Assembly (NCBI GenBank): GCA_963618735.1
Contig: CAVEUM010000008.1
Coordinates: forward strand, 1-64,000
Direction of reading: 5' to 3'
DNA from: CAKUFA01 sp963618735
Lineage (GTDB): Bacteria; Bacillota; Clostridia; Christensenellales; Aristaeellaceae
Length of the DNA: 64,000 bases
The translations under genes were made by a program, and so were the position numbers. The notes below the pieces were generated by a model. It saw only the letters and a list, made by a program, of their open reading frames with translations, did no database searches and had not been told where the DNA came from. Each line of letters begins with the position of its first letter. The stretch's first letter is position 1. Of this stretch, positions 43,424-51,231 are shown piece by piece.

Positions 43424-44893
43424 ATGCCCTTTATCATTGGTATTGACCAAAGCACCCAGGGAACCAAAGCTATGCTCTTTGATGAGCAGGGAAAGATCAC
43501 GCTGCGGTTGGATCGCCCTCATCGGCAAATTGTTGACGGAAACGGCTGGGTGGAGCATGACCCGGAGGAAATCTATCAAAATCTGATTCAGCTGGTGCGT
43601 GACCTGATGGCTCAAAGCGGCGTTTCGGGCAATGAGATCGCCGCTGTGGGCATCAGCAATCAGCGGGAAACAGCCATGGCGTGGGATCGTCACACCCTGA
43701 AGCCTGTATACAACGCCATCGTGTGGCAGTGTGCCCGCGGTGCAGCCATCTGCGAGGGGATCGAAAAGCAAGGCCTGGGCGAAAGCATTCGTCAAAAGAC
43801 AGGTCTGCGCCTGTCGCCGTATTTCTCTGCTGCCAAAATTAGCTGGATCATGGAAAATGTTTCTCAGGTGCATTCTCGTGCCCTGAAGGGCGAAATCTGC
43901 GTTGGCACCATGGATAGTTACCTGGTGCATCGGCTGACGGGGGGCAAGGAGTTCCGCACGGATTACTCCAATGCGTCCCGCACGCAGCTGTTCAATATCC
44001 GTACCTTGCAGTGGGATAAAGAACTGTGCGAGATTTTCGGCATTCCCATGGCGTGCATGGCAGAAGTAACGGACTCGGACGGCTTCTTCGGCGAAACGGA
44101 TTTTGAGGGCGTCCTGCCCTGCAAGGTGCCGATTCACGGCGTCATGGGCGATAGCCACGGCGCACTCTTTGGTCAGGGATGCCTGAAATCCGGCATGATG
44201 AAAGCCACCTATGGCACGGGTTCGTCCATCATGATGAATATCGGCGAAACGCCGATCTTCTCCGACCATGGTGTGGTTACGTCCCTGGCGTGGAAGACGA
44301 ATGGCAAAGTGCAGTATGTGCTGGAAGGCAACATCAACTACACAGGCGCGGTCATCACCTGGCTGAAGGACGATATGCATCTGCTGGAAAGCGCAGGGGA
44401 GAGCGAAGCGCTTGCACGGGCGGCTGACCCTGCGGATCATGCTTATGTGGTGCCGGCTTTCTCGGGTCTTGGTGCTCCTTACTGGCGGTCTGATGCGGAG
44501 GCGGCCATTATCGGCATGCGCCGCACCACGGGTCGCAAGGAAATTGTGAAGGCAGGCCTGAGCTGCATTGCTTATCAGATTGCCGATGTGGTGAAACTGA
44601 TGCAGCAGGAGGCGTCCATTGAAGAGATTGAGCTCCGTGTGGACGGCGGCCCTACCCGCAACAGCTGGCTGATGCAGTTCCAGAGCGACATCCTGCATGC
44701 GGAGCTTCGTGTTCCTCAGGCGGAGGAACTCAGTGCCATCGGCGCTGCCTACGCGGCGGGACTGAGCACGGGCGTGTACAGCAAGGATATTTTCAGCAAG
44801 ACCGTTTATAAGACCTTCCGCCCGGAAATGGCAGAAGACGAACGCAATCGACTGTATCAGGGCTGGCAGGACGCGGTGAAGCGCGTGCTGTAA
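43424..44893 (+). CDS. FGGY-family sugar/polyol kinase, glycerol-kinase-like
   Basis: A 489-residue FGGY kinase closest in pattern to glycerol kinase: GIDQSTQGTKAMLFD, ISNQRETAMAWDRHT, DYSNASRTQLFNI, GVMGDSHGALFGQGC, YGTGSSIMMN and VPAFSGLGAPYW. In true GlpK the substrate pocket reads GDQQAALFGQ; here Ser replaces the conserved Gln that contacts glycerol, while the Arg-Glu pair and catalytic Asp remain. This suggests another substrate with a glycerol-like end, such as a branched or short ketose. It is last in the sugar operon, after isomerase and transketolase. Confidence 0.88.
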   Translation: MPFIIGIDQSTQGTKAMLFDEQGKITLRLDRPHRQIVDGNGWVEHDPEEIYQNLIQLVRDLMAQSGVSGNEIAAVGISNQRETAMAWDRHTLKPVYNAIVWQCARGAAICEGIEKQGLGESIRQKTGLRLSPYFSAAKISWIMENVSQVHSRALKGEICVGTMDSYLVHRLTGGKEFRTDYSNASRTQLFNIRTLQWDKELCEIFGIPMACMAEVTDSDGFFGETDFEGVLPCKVPIHGVMGDSHGALFGQGCLKSGMMKATYGTGSSIMMNIGETPIFSDHGVVTSLAWKTNGKVQYVLEGNINYTGAVITWLKDDMHLLESAGESEALARAADPADHAYVVPAFSGLGAPYWRSDAEAAIIGMRRTTGRKEIVKAGLSCIAYQIADVVKLMQQEASIEEIELRVDGGPTRNSWLMQFQSDILHAELRVPQAEELSAIGAAYAAGLSTGVYSKDIFSKTVYKTFRPEMAEDERNRLYQGWQDAVKRVL

Positions 44894-44903
44894 TGGAATT
44901 TGC

Positions 44904-44947
44904 AAAAAGAGGGAGAAATTGCTTTGCGGCGTTTCTCCCTCTTTTGT
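44904..44947 (+). terminator. Terminator of the sugar operon
   Basis: AAGAGGGAGAAA and TTTCTCCCTCTT form a perfect 12-bp stem, followed by TT-G-TT. Confidence 0.88.
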
Positions 44948-44998
44948 TGTCTGAAAACGGACAGATGATCGGTGACCACATTCCTAAGCTTGTGTTAC

Positions 44999-45027
44999 TT
45001 GACGGGAAAAGCGAATCGGAATATCAT
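44999..45027 (+). promoter_or_regulatory. Promoter of the TGS/uridine-kinase-like gene
   Basis: TTGACG-17-TATCAT, about 50 bases upstream of the start. Confidence 0.65.
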
Positions 45028-45076
45028 AAAGATGAGCGAGAAAAGAGATAAGTGCATAACTTAGGAGGTGCTATGA

Positions 45077-46723
45077 ATGATTATCACTTATGAAAATACA
45101 ACGTGTGAGGTTCCCTCCGGTACAACGATTCGGGAGGGCTTCCGCGCGCTGAAGCTGGACACGGCACCCATTCTTGCGGCACTTCGCGGCGGATGTGTGC
45201 TGGAGATGAATGACATAATTCCCGGGGATGGGGAGCTTCGTCCCCTGACCCTGGCACACGAAGAAGGACGCCGCATTTATGAGCGCTCCCTGCGGTTTGT
45301 GATGCTTCTTGCAGTAAAACACCTGATGCCTGGCAAGCGCGTGCGGGTGGAATACTCGGCTGCTGGCGGTGTGCTGGTAAATTTGCCTGGGGAAAATTTG
45401 AATGCAGCACAGGTGGACGCCCTGGAACAGGAGATGCGCCGCATCGTGGCGCAGGATTTGCCCTTTGAAAAAGAAGAATGGCTCCTGCAGGATGCCATTG
45501 ATTATTTTGCCGCGGAGGGTCAGCAGGATAAGGTGTCGCTGCTGAAACTGCGCCCGTATCGTCATTTCAAAATGTATCGTTGCGGGGATATGTGGGAATA
45601 CTTCTATGGCGCGATGGCACCGTCAACGGGCAGTGTAAAGGTGTTTGACCTTCTGCCGCATGACGGCGGCTTTGTGCTGCAGCTCCCTGACAAATCGGCC
45701 TTTGGCATGCCGTCTATTTATCATGACTATCCCAAGCATCTAGCGGTGTTCGCAGAAAGTGCCGGATGGTGCCGCATTCTGGGCATCGAAAATGCATCGG
45801 ATTTGACTGCCATGATGACACGGGGTGACATGCGGGACTTCATCCGCGTGAATGAGGCCTTGCAGGATAAGGCGCTGGCAGACATCGCGGATGAAATTGA
45901 CCGCAAGGGGAAACGCGTCATTTTCCTGGCAGGGCCGTCCTCCAGCGGCAAAACCACAACGGCTGCGCGCCTGGCGATTCAATTGCGGGTGCTGGGGTAT
46001 CATCCCATGCGTCTGAGCCTGGATAATTACTATCGCAACCAAAGAGATTTGCCCCGTGAGGCAGACGGCAGCGTGGATTTGGAAAGCATTCACGCACTGG
46101 ATCTCCCATTGATTCAGCAGCAGATTTGCTCGCTTTTGAAGGGTGAGCCTACGGAAATACCGATTTTTAACTTCAAAACCCATGAGCGGGAAAAGCAGGG
46201 CGCGGTGCAGACGCTGGGTCAGGGAGAACCTGTGATTATTGAGGGGATTCACGGCTTGAATCCGCTGCTGTCCGCAGGAATCCCGAATGAGGCGATTTAC
46301 CGCATTTTTGTCAGCGCCCTGACCTGCCTGAACCTGGATGATCACAATCGCATCCGTACCACAGATGCACGGCTTTTGCGGCGCATCGTGCGTGACCATC
46401 AGTTCCGCAATACATCGCCTGCGGCAACGCTGAACATGTGGCAAAGCGTCCGCAACGGGGAAGATCGCTGGATCTTCCCCTATCAGGAAACAGCAGACTG
46501 CATGTTTAACACCACGCTGCATTACGAGCTGCCGTTTTTGAAGACGGAGGTGTACGATCTTCTGGAAGCCATCCCGTCCACCGAACCGTGCTACCTGCCC
46601 GCAAGACGTTTGCTAAAAATTCTGCACTACATCCCATCTGCCCCCGAGGAGCTGTTTAACGAGATTCCGCCCATCTCCATTTTGCGGGAATTTATTGGAA
46701 ACAGCACCTTCGAAATGGAGTAA
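45077..46723 (+). CDS. Nucleoside (uridine-type) kinase with ThrRS-like N-terminus
   Basis: A 548-residue two-part protein found widely in Clostridia. The N-terminal 230 residues resemble the TGS and second additional domain of threonyl-tRNA synthetase (VPSGTTIREGF, MLLAVKHLMPGKRV). The C-terminal phosphoribulokinase/uridine-kinase domain has Walker A GPSSSGKTTTA, SLDNYYRN, and the IIEGIHGLNPLL block. Likely phosphorylates a nucleoside, probably uridine; the role of the N-terminus is unknown. Two ATGs lie close; the one at 45077 has AGGAGG at eight bases, while ATG at 45073 opens only a six-codon frame. Confidence 0.88.
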   Translation: MIITYENTTCEVPSGTTIREGFRALKLDTAPILAALRGGCVLEMNDIIPGDGELRPLTLAHEEGRRIYERSLRFVMLLAVKHLMPGKRVRVEYSAAGGVLVNLPGENLNAAQVDALEQEMRRIVAQDLPFEKEEWLLQDAIDYFAAEGQQDKVSLLKLRPYRHFKMYRCGDMWEYFYGAMAPSTGSVKVFDLLPHDGGFVLQLPDKSAFGMPSIYHDYPKHLAVFAESAGWCRILGIENASDLTAMMTRGDMRDFIRVNEALQDKALADIADEIDRKGKRVIFLAGPSSSGKTTTAARLAIQLRVLGYHPMRLSLDNYYRNQRDLPREADGSVDLESIHALDLPLIQQQICSLLKGEPTEIPIFNFKTHEREKQGAVQTLGQGEPVIIEGIHGLNPLLSAGIPNEAIYRIFVSALTCLNLDDHNRIRTTDARLLRRIVRDHQFRNTSPAATLNMWQSVRNGEDRWIFPYQETADCMFNTTLHYELPFLKTEVYDLLEAIPSTEPCYLPARRLLKILHYIPSAPEELFNEIPPISILREFIGNSTFEME

Positions 46724-46768
46724 TACGGGCAAGAGCTATTTAAGTCCTATGAATATCCTTCATTATCC

Positions 46769-46797
46769 TTGACAAACGTTCGCAAATGGGCTTTAAT
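46769..46797 (+). promoter_or_regulatory. Promoter of the glycosyltransferase gene
   Basis: TTGACA-17-TTTAAT, about 50 bases upstream of the start codon. Confidence 0.75.
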
Positions 46798-46848
46798 TAG
46801 AAAGGTTTTGCATCTTTTACGCGTTGGATATTGAAGGAGGAGCTTTGC

Positions 46849-48147
46849 GTGGCAGTGGTGGGACAGGTCCTGGAGGGAATATCAGCGGTGCTTGGCGCGT
46901 GGCTGATGATCATGCTGGTTTATCAGATGTATCTGACGCTGTTTGGGTTCAAGCGTGCTACAAAGGACTATGCGGATCATGATCCGGAAAGTCGCTTTTT
47001 GGTGCTGGTGCCCGCCCATAATGAAGAAGCGGTGATTGGGGATATCATTGAAAATCTGCAGTCAATGGATTATCCTAAAGAATTGTATGACTTCTATATC
47101 ATCGCAGATAATTGCACTGACCGCACGGCAGAAGTGGCTCGCAGCCATGGTGCAAAGGTCATCGAAACGTGCAAGGCTCATCCTGATGATCCGACAGGAA
47201 AGCCTATTGCATTGAAAAAAGCCCTGGAAGAAGTGGGCGAATATCAGAAGAAGTACGACCTGCTGATGATTTTCGATGCGGATAACCTGATGGATCGAAA
47301 CATGTTCCGTGAGGTAAACAGCCAGTATCTGGACAAGGACAAGCCTGACTTTATCCAGTGCTACCTGGGGGCAAAGAACAAGAAAGGCATTATTGCCTGG
47401 TTCTACTACACCAGCTACACCATCACCAACCGTTTCTTTCAGCTGGCGAAGCATCGCCGTGGACTGAACTGCTCCATCGGCGGCACAGGTTTTGCTATTT
47501 CTACGGAATACCTGTATCAGCGCGGCGGCTGGACGACCATGAGCCTTACCGAGGATTTCGAAATTCAGGTAGAGGCAACCCTGGCAGGAAAGCGCATTCT
47601 GTGGAACCACAATTGCCGCGTGTACGATGAAAAGCCTACGAGACTGAAGGCCTCCATGCGACAGAAGCTCCGCTGGGGTCAGGGTCACTGGTACGTTTGC
47701 CTGAAGAATACGGGCAAGGTGTTCTCCAGTCTGTTCCATGGAAAAATCGGCATTCGGGAATTCTTCAGCGTGCTGACGTACATGTACAGCCTGTCCTCCT
47801 ACGTGGTGGCGGCCATTCAGCTGATCATTTCCCTGCTGCTGTTGATTCCTGCCTTTGAGCATACACCCGAGCCTACGACAGTGGGCGCAACGGTGGTGGG
47901 CATTGTGCTGTTCATCTATAGCTACTTTGCCCTGTTCTACCTGGCCGACTGGATTGATAACAAAATTCCCTTCAAGCTTTCCACCCTGCCGCTGATGCTG
48001 GTCAGCTTTGTGGTGAACATGCTGGTTGCCGTGGTGAATCAGGTGGTTGGCCTTCTGCTGTGCCGCAATCAGCACACTTGGGTGAAAACAGAACATACGC
48101 TTTGCAGGGAGACCCTCGCAGAAGAGGAAAGCGAAGCAAAGACGTAA
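46849..48147 (+). CDS. Membrane glycosyltransferase, GT2 family (processive type)
   Basis: A 432-residue GT2 enzyme: N-terminal membrane helix, catalytic domain with LVPAHNEEAVI, IFDADN (UDP/metal site), SLTEDFEIQVEA (acceptor/base) and QKLRWGQGHWYVC (the QxxRW motif), then three C-terminal helices. The pattern is like hyaluronan/N-acetylglucosamine synthases, which make and extrude a polymer. No other exopolysaccharide genes flank it. Start is GTG at 46849, eight bases after AAGGAGG. Confidence 0.88.
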   Translation: MAVVGQVLEGISAVLGAWLMIMLVYQMYLTLFGFKRATKDYADHDPESRFLVLVPAHNEEAVIGDIIENLQSMDYPKELYDFYIIADNCTDRTAEVARSHGAKVIETCKAHPDDPTGKPIALKKALEEVGEYQKKYDLLMIFDADNLMDRNMFREVNSQYLDKDKPDFIQCYLGAKNKKGIIAWFYYTSYTITNRFFQLAKHRRGLNCSIGGTGFAISTEYLYQRGGWTTMSLTEDFEIQVEATLAGKRILWNHNCRVYDEKPTRLKASMRQKLRWGQGHWYVCLKNTGKVFSSLFHGKIGIREFFSVLTYMYSLSSYVVAAIQLIISLLLLIPAFEHTPEPTTVGATVVGIVLFIYSYFALFYLADWIDNKIPFKLSTLPLMLVSFVVNMLVAVVNQVVGLLLCRNQHTWVKTEHTLCRETLAEEESEAKT

Positions 48148-48149
48148 AA

Positions 48150-48195
48150 AAGAACAGGAGACACTTCTGAAAAAGCAGTGTCCCCTGTTTTTTGT
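48150..48195 (+). terminator. Terminator of the glycosyltransferase gene
   Basis: AACAGGAGACACT and AGTGTCCCCTGTT pair with one mismatch, followed by TTTTTT. Confidence 0.88.
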
Positions 48196-48272
48196 GGTTT
48201 ATGTTGCTTTATTGCAAAATAAAATATAAAATATAACACTGATTAAACGTAAAGAAGTGGACAATGGGAAAC

Positions 48273-49229
48273 TTATTGATCGGCACTAGCGGAGTTAAGC
48301 AATTTGAGATACGCCTCTTCTGAAATAATAGCAATTGGCACGCCTTTTTCAATCAGCGCTTCTGCTTTTAACTGCTTGCTACTCTTGGGGTTTCCTTTTG
48401 TTGCGCGTAAGTCCTGTATACCACATATCAGATAGTCGGTTTTCTTTGAAACGGAATTCGAAATGATACCTCCGCGCATAACAACGGCATTTTGAGCTTC
48501 TTCGCGTGGCATTGATATGAGGGTACCTGTAAAAACAAACGTCTTTCCGGCAAATTTGTTACTTACGGGAGCAGAAGGTAAATCATAAACAGGAAGATGT
48601 ATTATCTTCTTGCGTGAGGTGCTAATTTTTGAACAGCCATCGTATCCGTATGCATATGCACGTCCGATCCGAATGCTGGCATATTTGGCGACATCATCTA
48701 TGGAGCTCGCATCTAGCATTTTTGCAAGCTTTATAAAGACACGTCCACACATCTCAGCATCATCATCCGCTCTATGGTGTGAGAAACTTCCAAGCTGCAG
48801 AGCATAGACGACAGTGTTGAGCTTATGGTTGTCTAATTCTGGAAGAATCTGACGTGACATGGCTAGCGTACAGAAAAAGTCAAAGGGCGAAAATGAGAGC
48901 CCAGCCTTTTCAGCACACCGTGTAAACACACTAATGTCGAATGTTGCATTGTGAGCAACAACAATAGAGGCTTGATTGATCAAATTGTACATTTCTGGAA
49001 AGAAATCGCTAAATGTAGGCGAGTCAGATACCGCTTCTGCAGTAATGGAATGAACCATGACGTTGTAATAGGAAAAGTCTTCATGAGGGTTAAGCAATTG
49101 GTGCTTTTTTTCGAGAAGCTCGCCAGTGCAATAATCAAACAAGGCTAAGCCAACTGAACAAGCACTTGTTCTGCTTCCATTTGCTGTTTCAAAATCAATG
49201 CCAAGCACTGTCTGAATTGCGGGACACAC
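48273..49229 (-). CDS. DnaQ-like 3'-5' exonuclease with C-terminal BRCT domain
   Basis: A 318-residue protein. The exonuclease domain (about 10-180) has VLGIDFETANG (Exo I), VVAHNATFDISV (Exo II) and HHRADDDAEMCG (Exo III His and Asp). A BRCT domain follows (about 230-310): FAGKTFVFTGTL, then MRGGIISNSVSKKTDYLICG. Such proteins resemble epsilon-type proofreading or RNase-T-like nucleases, with BRCT for protein or DNA-end contact. The most plausible start is GTG at 49229, with AAGGGGG at eight bases; an ATG at 49268 would overlap the upstream gene. Base composition is distinctly AT-richer than neighbouring genes. Confidence 0.82.
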   Translation of the reverse strand: MCPAIQTVLGIDFETANGSRTSACSVGLALFDYCTGELLEKKHQLLNPHEDFSYYNVMVHSITAEAVSDSPTFSDFFPEMYNLINQASIVVAHNATFDISVFTRCAEKAGLSFSPFDFFCTLAMSRQILPELDNHKLNTVVYALQLGSFSHHRADDDAEMCGRVFIKLAKMLDASSIDDVAKYASIRIGRAYAYGYDGCSKISTSRKKIIHLPVYDLPSAPVSNKFAGKTFVFTGTLISMPREEAQNAVVMRGGIISNSVSKKTDYLICGIQDLRATKGNPKSSKQLKAEALIEKGVPIAIISEEAYLKLLNSASADQ

Positions 49230-49242
49230 AGATCGTACCCCC

Positions 49243-49761
49243 TTAATCAATATTCCGCTTAGAACCATAAAAGATTTTTCCTTGCTCCAAATTCGTTCTA
49301 TATTCACAACCGTTAAAAAAGCGATCATCTTGGTGGATACAGCATTCCTTTTCAGAACAGCGCATAAAATCATTGCAACATCCGAATGTTTCAGTGATCA
49401 AATTTCTGAACAAATAGCGTTTGTAAGCCTGCAATGCGGCAACAAAGGTGTTGACATCGCTTTCGGATACCATGTTGATTGTGGTAAATGTAGTGACTTT
49501 GGAATCGTTTACCTTGCTTGAGTTGAGAATAGATAAAACCTCGGGACAAACCTTGATTCTGCTTTTTGCTTTGGAACTTTTTGCAGGAATAAACTCAAAA
49601 ACTTTGGTGCCATAGAAAGAGTAACTGCGCCCACTTTTTGTGTCGCTGTGCGTAAAAAGATCTTCATCCGTTTCGCCTTCACGCACACGTTCCAACAAAT
49701 TTTTAATGTCTTCAAATGATTCTGGAATGGAAACTGTATCAAACATGGAAACTTGCGACAT
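49243..49761 (-). CDS. Unknown protein with C-terminal cysteine-rich motif
   Basis: A 172-residue protein. No enzyme motif recognised. The C-terminus carries a conserved-looking cluster, FGCCNDFMRCSEKECCIHQ, then GCEYRTNLEQGKIFYG. The spaced cysteines and His suggest a metal-binding knuckle; similar CCNDF..C..C tails occur in phage- or nuclease-associated proteins of Firmicutes as I recall them. It lies 13 bases upstream of the exonuclease gene and shares its low GC, so the two are likely one acquired unit. The ATG at 49761 has a rather distant AAAGGA. Confidence 0.65.
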   Translation of the reverse strand: MSQVSMFDTVSIPESFEDIKNLLERVREGETDEDLFTHSDTKSGRSYSFYGTKVFEFIPAKSSKAKSRIKVCPEVLSILNSSKVNDSKVTTFTTINMVSESDVNTFVAALQAYKRYLFRNLITETFGCCNDFMRCSEKECCIHQDDRFFNGCEYRTNLEQGKIFYGSKRNID

Positions 49762-49958
49762 GGTAAGGTTCAATCCTTTCTAAACGGATAGTATTGAAAT
49801 TTAATAGTAGTATATCATATTTTACCAAGAATGTCGACTTGACACTTGAAATTGTTAGAGAAGAGAAACTTTCATTTCTAAGACAATTTAGGAATTTGCG
49901 TGCAGGGTGAGAAAATGAAAGTTGCAGTATTGTGGCTGATATGGCTTCATAACACTAG

Positions 49959-50006
49959 TAAAAATGCATAAGAGAGACAGCACTGTAGGCTGTGTCCCTT
50001 ATGCAT
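49959..50006 (-). terminator. Terminator of the 2-hydroxyacid dehydrogenase gene
   Basis: ATGCATAAG and CTTATGCAT plus inner GACACAGC/GCTGTC pair on the minus strand, followed by TTTTT. The spacer 49762-49958 is AT-rich and no gene was seen in it. Confidence 0.8.
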
Positions 50007-50014
50007 TACGAATA

Positions 50015-50956
50015 TTACCGATTCACCTGATTCACAGGTGTTCCGCCGATGAACTGCCGCAGGTTATCCACAGCTGTATCCATCAGGCGCTGGCGGGCCT
50101 CATGGCTGGCCCAAGCAATGTGAGGTGTTACGAACATGTTGTCCAGCCCCAGCAGGGGATTGTCGGCGCGAATGGGCTCGGTGGACACCACATCGGATGC
50201 GGCGGCATAGATTTTGCCGCTCAGAAGCGCTTCACGAAGATCGGCTTCGTTAATCAGTCCGCCGCGGGCGGTGTTGAGCAGGATTACGCCGTCCTTCATT
50301 TTTGCGATGGCGTCCTTGTTAATCATGCCAACGGTTTGCTCGGTCTGCGGGCAGTGCAGGGAGATGATGTCGCTCTTTGCGTAGAGCTCATCCAGCGTTA
50401 CGGCGTCCTCGCCAACGCCGTGGCGGCTGTAGTAGATCACCTTCATGCCAAAGGCACGAGCCAGCTGAGCGGTTGCCTGACCGATGCGGCCATAACCCAC
50501 GATGCCGAAGGTCTTGCCTGCAAGCTCCATCAGCGGATAATCCCAAAAGGCAAAGTCGCGGCAGGCGGTCCAGCGGCCATCCTGCACGGCCTGATTGTGA
50601 TGGCCAATGCGGTGGCAGATTTCCAGCAGCTGCGCCATAACGAACTGCGCAACGGTCTGCGTGCCGTAAGATGGTACGTTGGTTACCACAATGCCCTTTT
50701 CCTTTGCGGCGGCAATATCGATCACATTAAAGCCTGTGGCCAGCACGCCGATGTAGCGCAGATTCGGGCAGGCATCCATGGTTTCACGGGAAATGGGCGT
50801 CTTATTGGTCAGAATAACGGGCGCGTCGCCGATGCGGGATACAATATCCTCCGGCGCGGTGTAGTCATAAACGGTCAGCTCGCCAAGAGAACCCATGGCA
50901 TCCCAACTGAGATCGCCGGGATTTTCCACAGCACCGTCCAACACAATGATCTTCAT
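50015..50956 (-). CDS. D-2-hydroxyacid dehydrogenase (glycerate dehydrogenase-like)
   Basis: A 313-residue NAD-dependent dehydrogenase: GIVGYGRIGQATAQLARAFG (cofactor), LNTARGG (catalytic Arg), DVVSTEP (Glu) and PHIAWAS (catalytic His). The overall sequence fits glycerate dehydrogenase/hydroxypyruvate reductase, but substrate range in this family is broad. The ATG at 50956 has AGGAGG. Single-gene unit with its own promoter and terminator. Confidence 0.9.
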   Translation of the reverse strand: MKIIVLDGAVENPGDLSWDAMGSLGELTVYDYTAPEDIVSRIGDAPVILTNKTPISRETMDACPNLRYIGVLATGFNVIDIAAAKEKGIVVTNVPSYGTQTVAQFVMAQLLEICHRIGHHNQAVQDGRWTACRDFAFWDYPLMELAGKTFGIVGYGRIGQATAQLARAFGMKVIYYSRHGVGEDAVTLDELYAKSDIISLHCPQTEQTVGMINKDAIAKMKDGVILLNTARGGLINEADLREALLSGKIYAAASDVVSTEPIRADNPLLGLDNMFVTPHIAWASHEARQRLMDTAVDNLRQFIGGTPVNQVNR

Positions 50957-51013
50957 AAGGAAACCTCCTGCAAGGAAATTCATCGCCTGCCTGATATCCG
51001 GCGATACCCTTTG

Positions 51014-51042
51014 ATTGTAATGGGCAAACGGGGATTTGGCAA
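51014..51042 (-). promoter_or_regulatory. Promoter of the 2-hydroxyacid dehydrogenase gene
   Basis: TTGCCA-17-TACAAT on the minus strand, about 58 bases upstream of the start. Confidence 0.75.
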
Positions 51043-51138
51043 GGGGCAAAGAAGAGGATCACCGTTTTTTTCCTGTTTGTTATGAAAATCCGATCATCAA
51101 ATTTTTCGGCATACACAGCTGCAAAAACGCGCGAAAGG

Positions 51139-51147
51139 TGATATACT
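51139..51147 (+). promoter_or_regulatory. Extended -10 promoter of the GH2 gene
   Basis: TGATATACT, an extended -10 box; the -35 region (CTGCAA, 17 bases upstream) is weak. About 85 bases of leader. Confidence 0.55.
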
Positions 51148-51231
51148 AAGAACCAGATTGAAAACGAAATCTGTTGCTTTGACGCAGCGGATGCGAAAAA
51201 TGTATGTCCTTATGGAAAGGAGAACCTGAAT

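Noticed and set aside
43424..44893. Xylulokinase or plain glycerol kinase
   Set aside because: The overall pattern is GlpK-like, not XylB-like, but the glycerol-contact Gln is replaced and the operon lacks glpF/glpD, so neither name is used.
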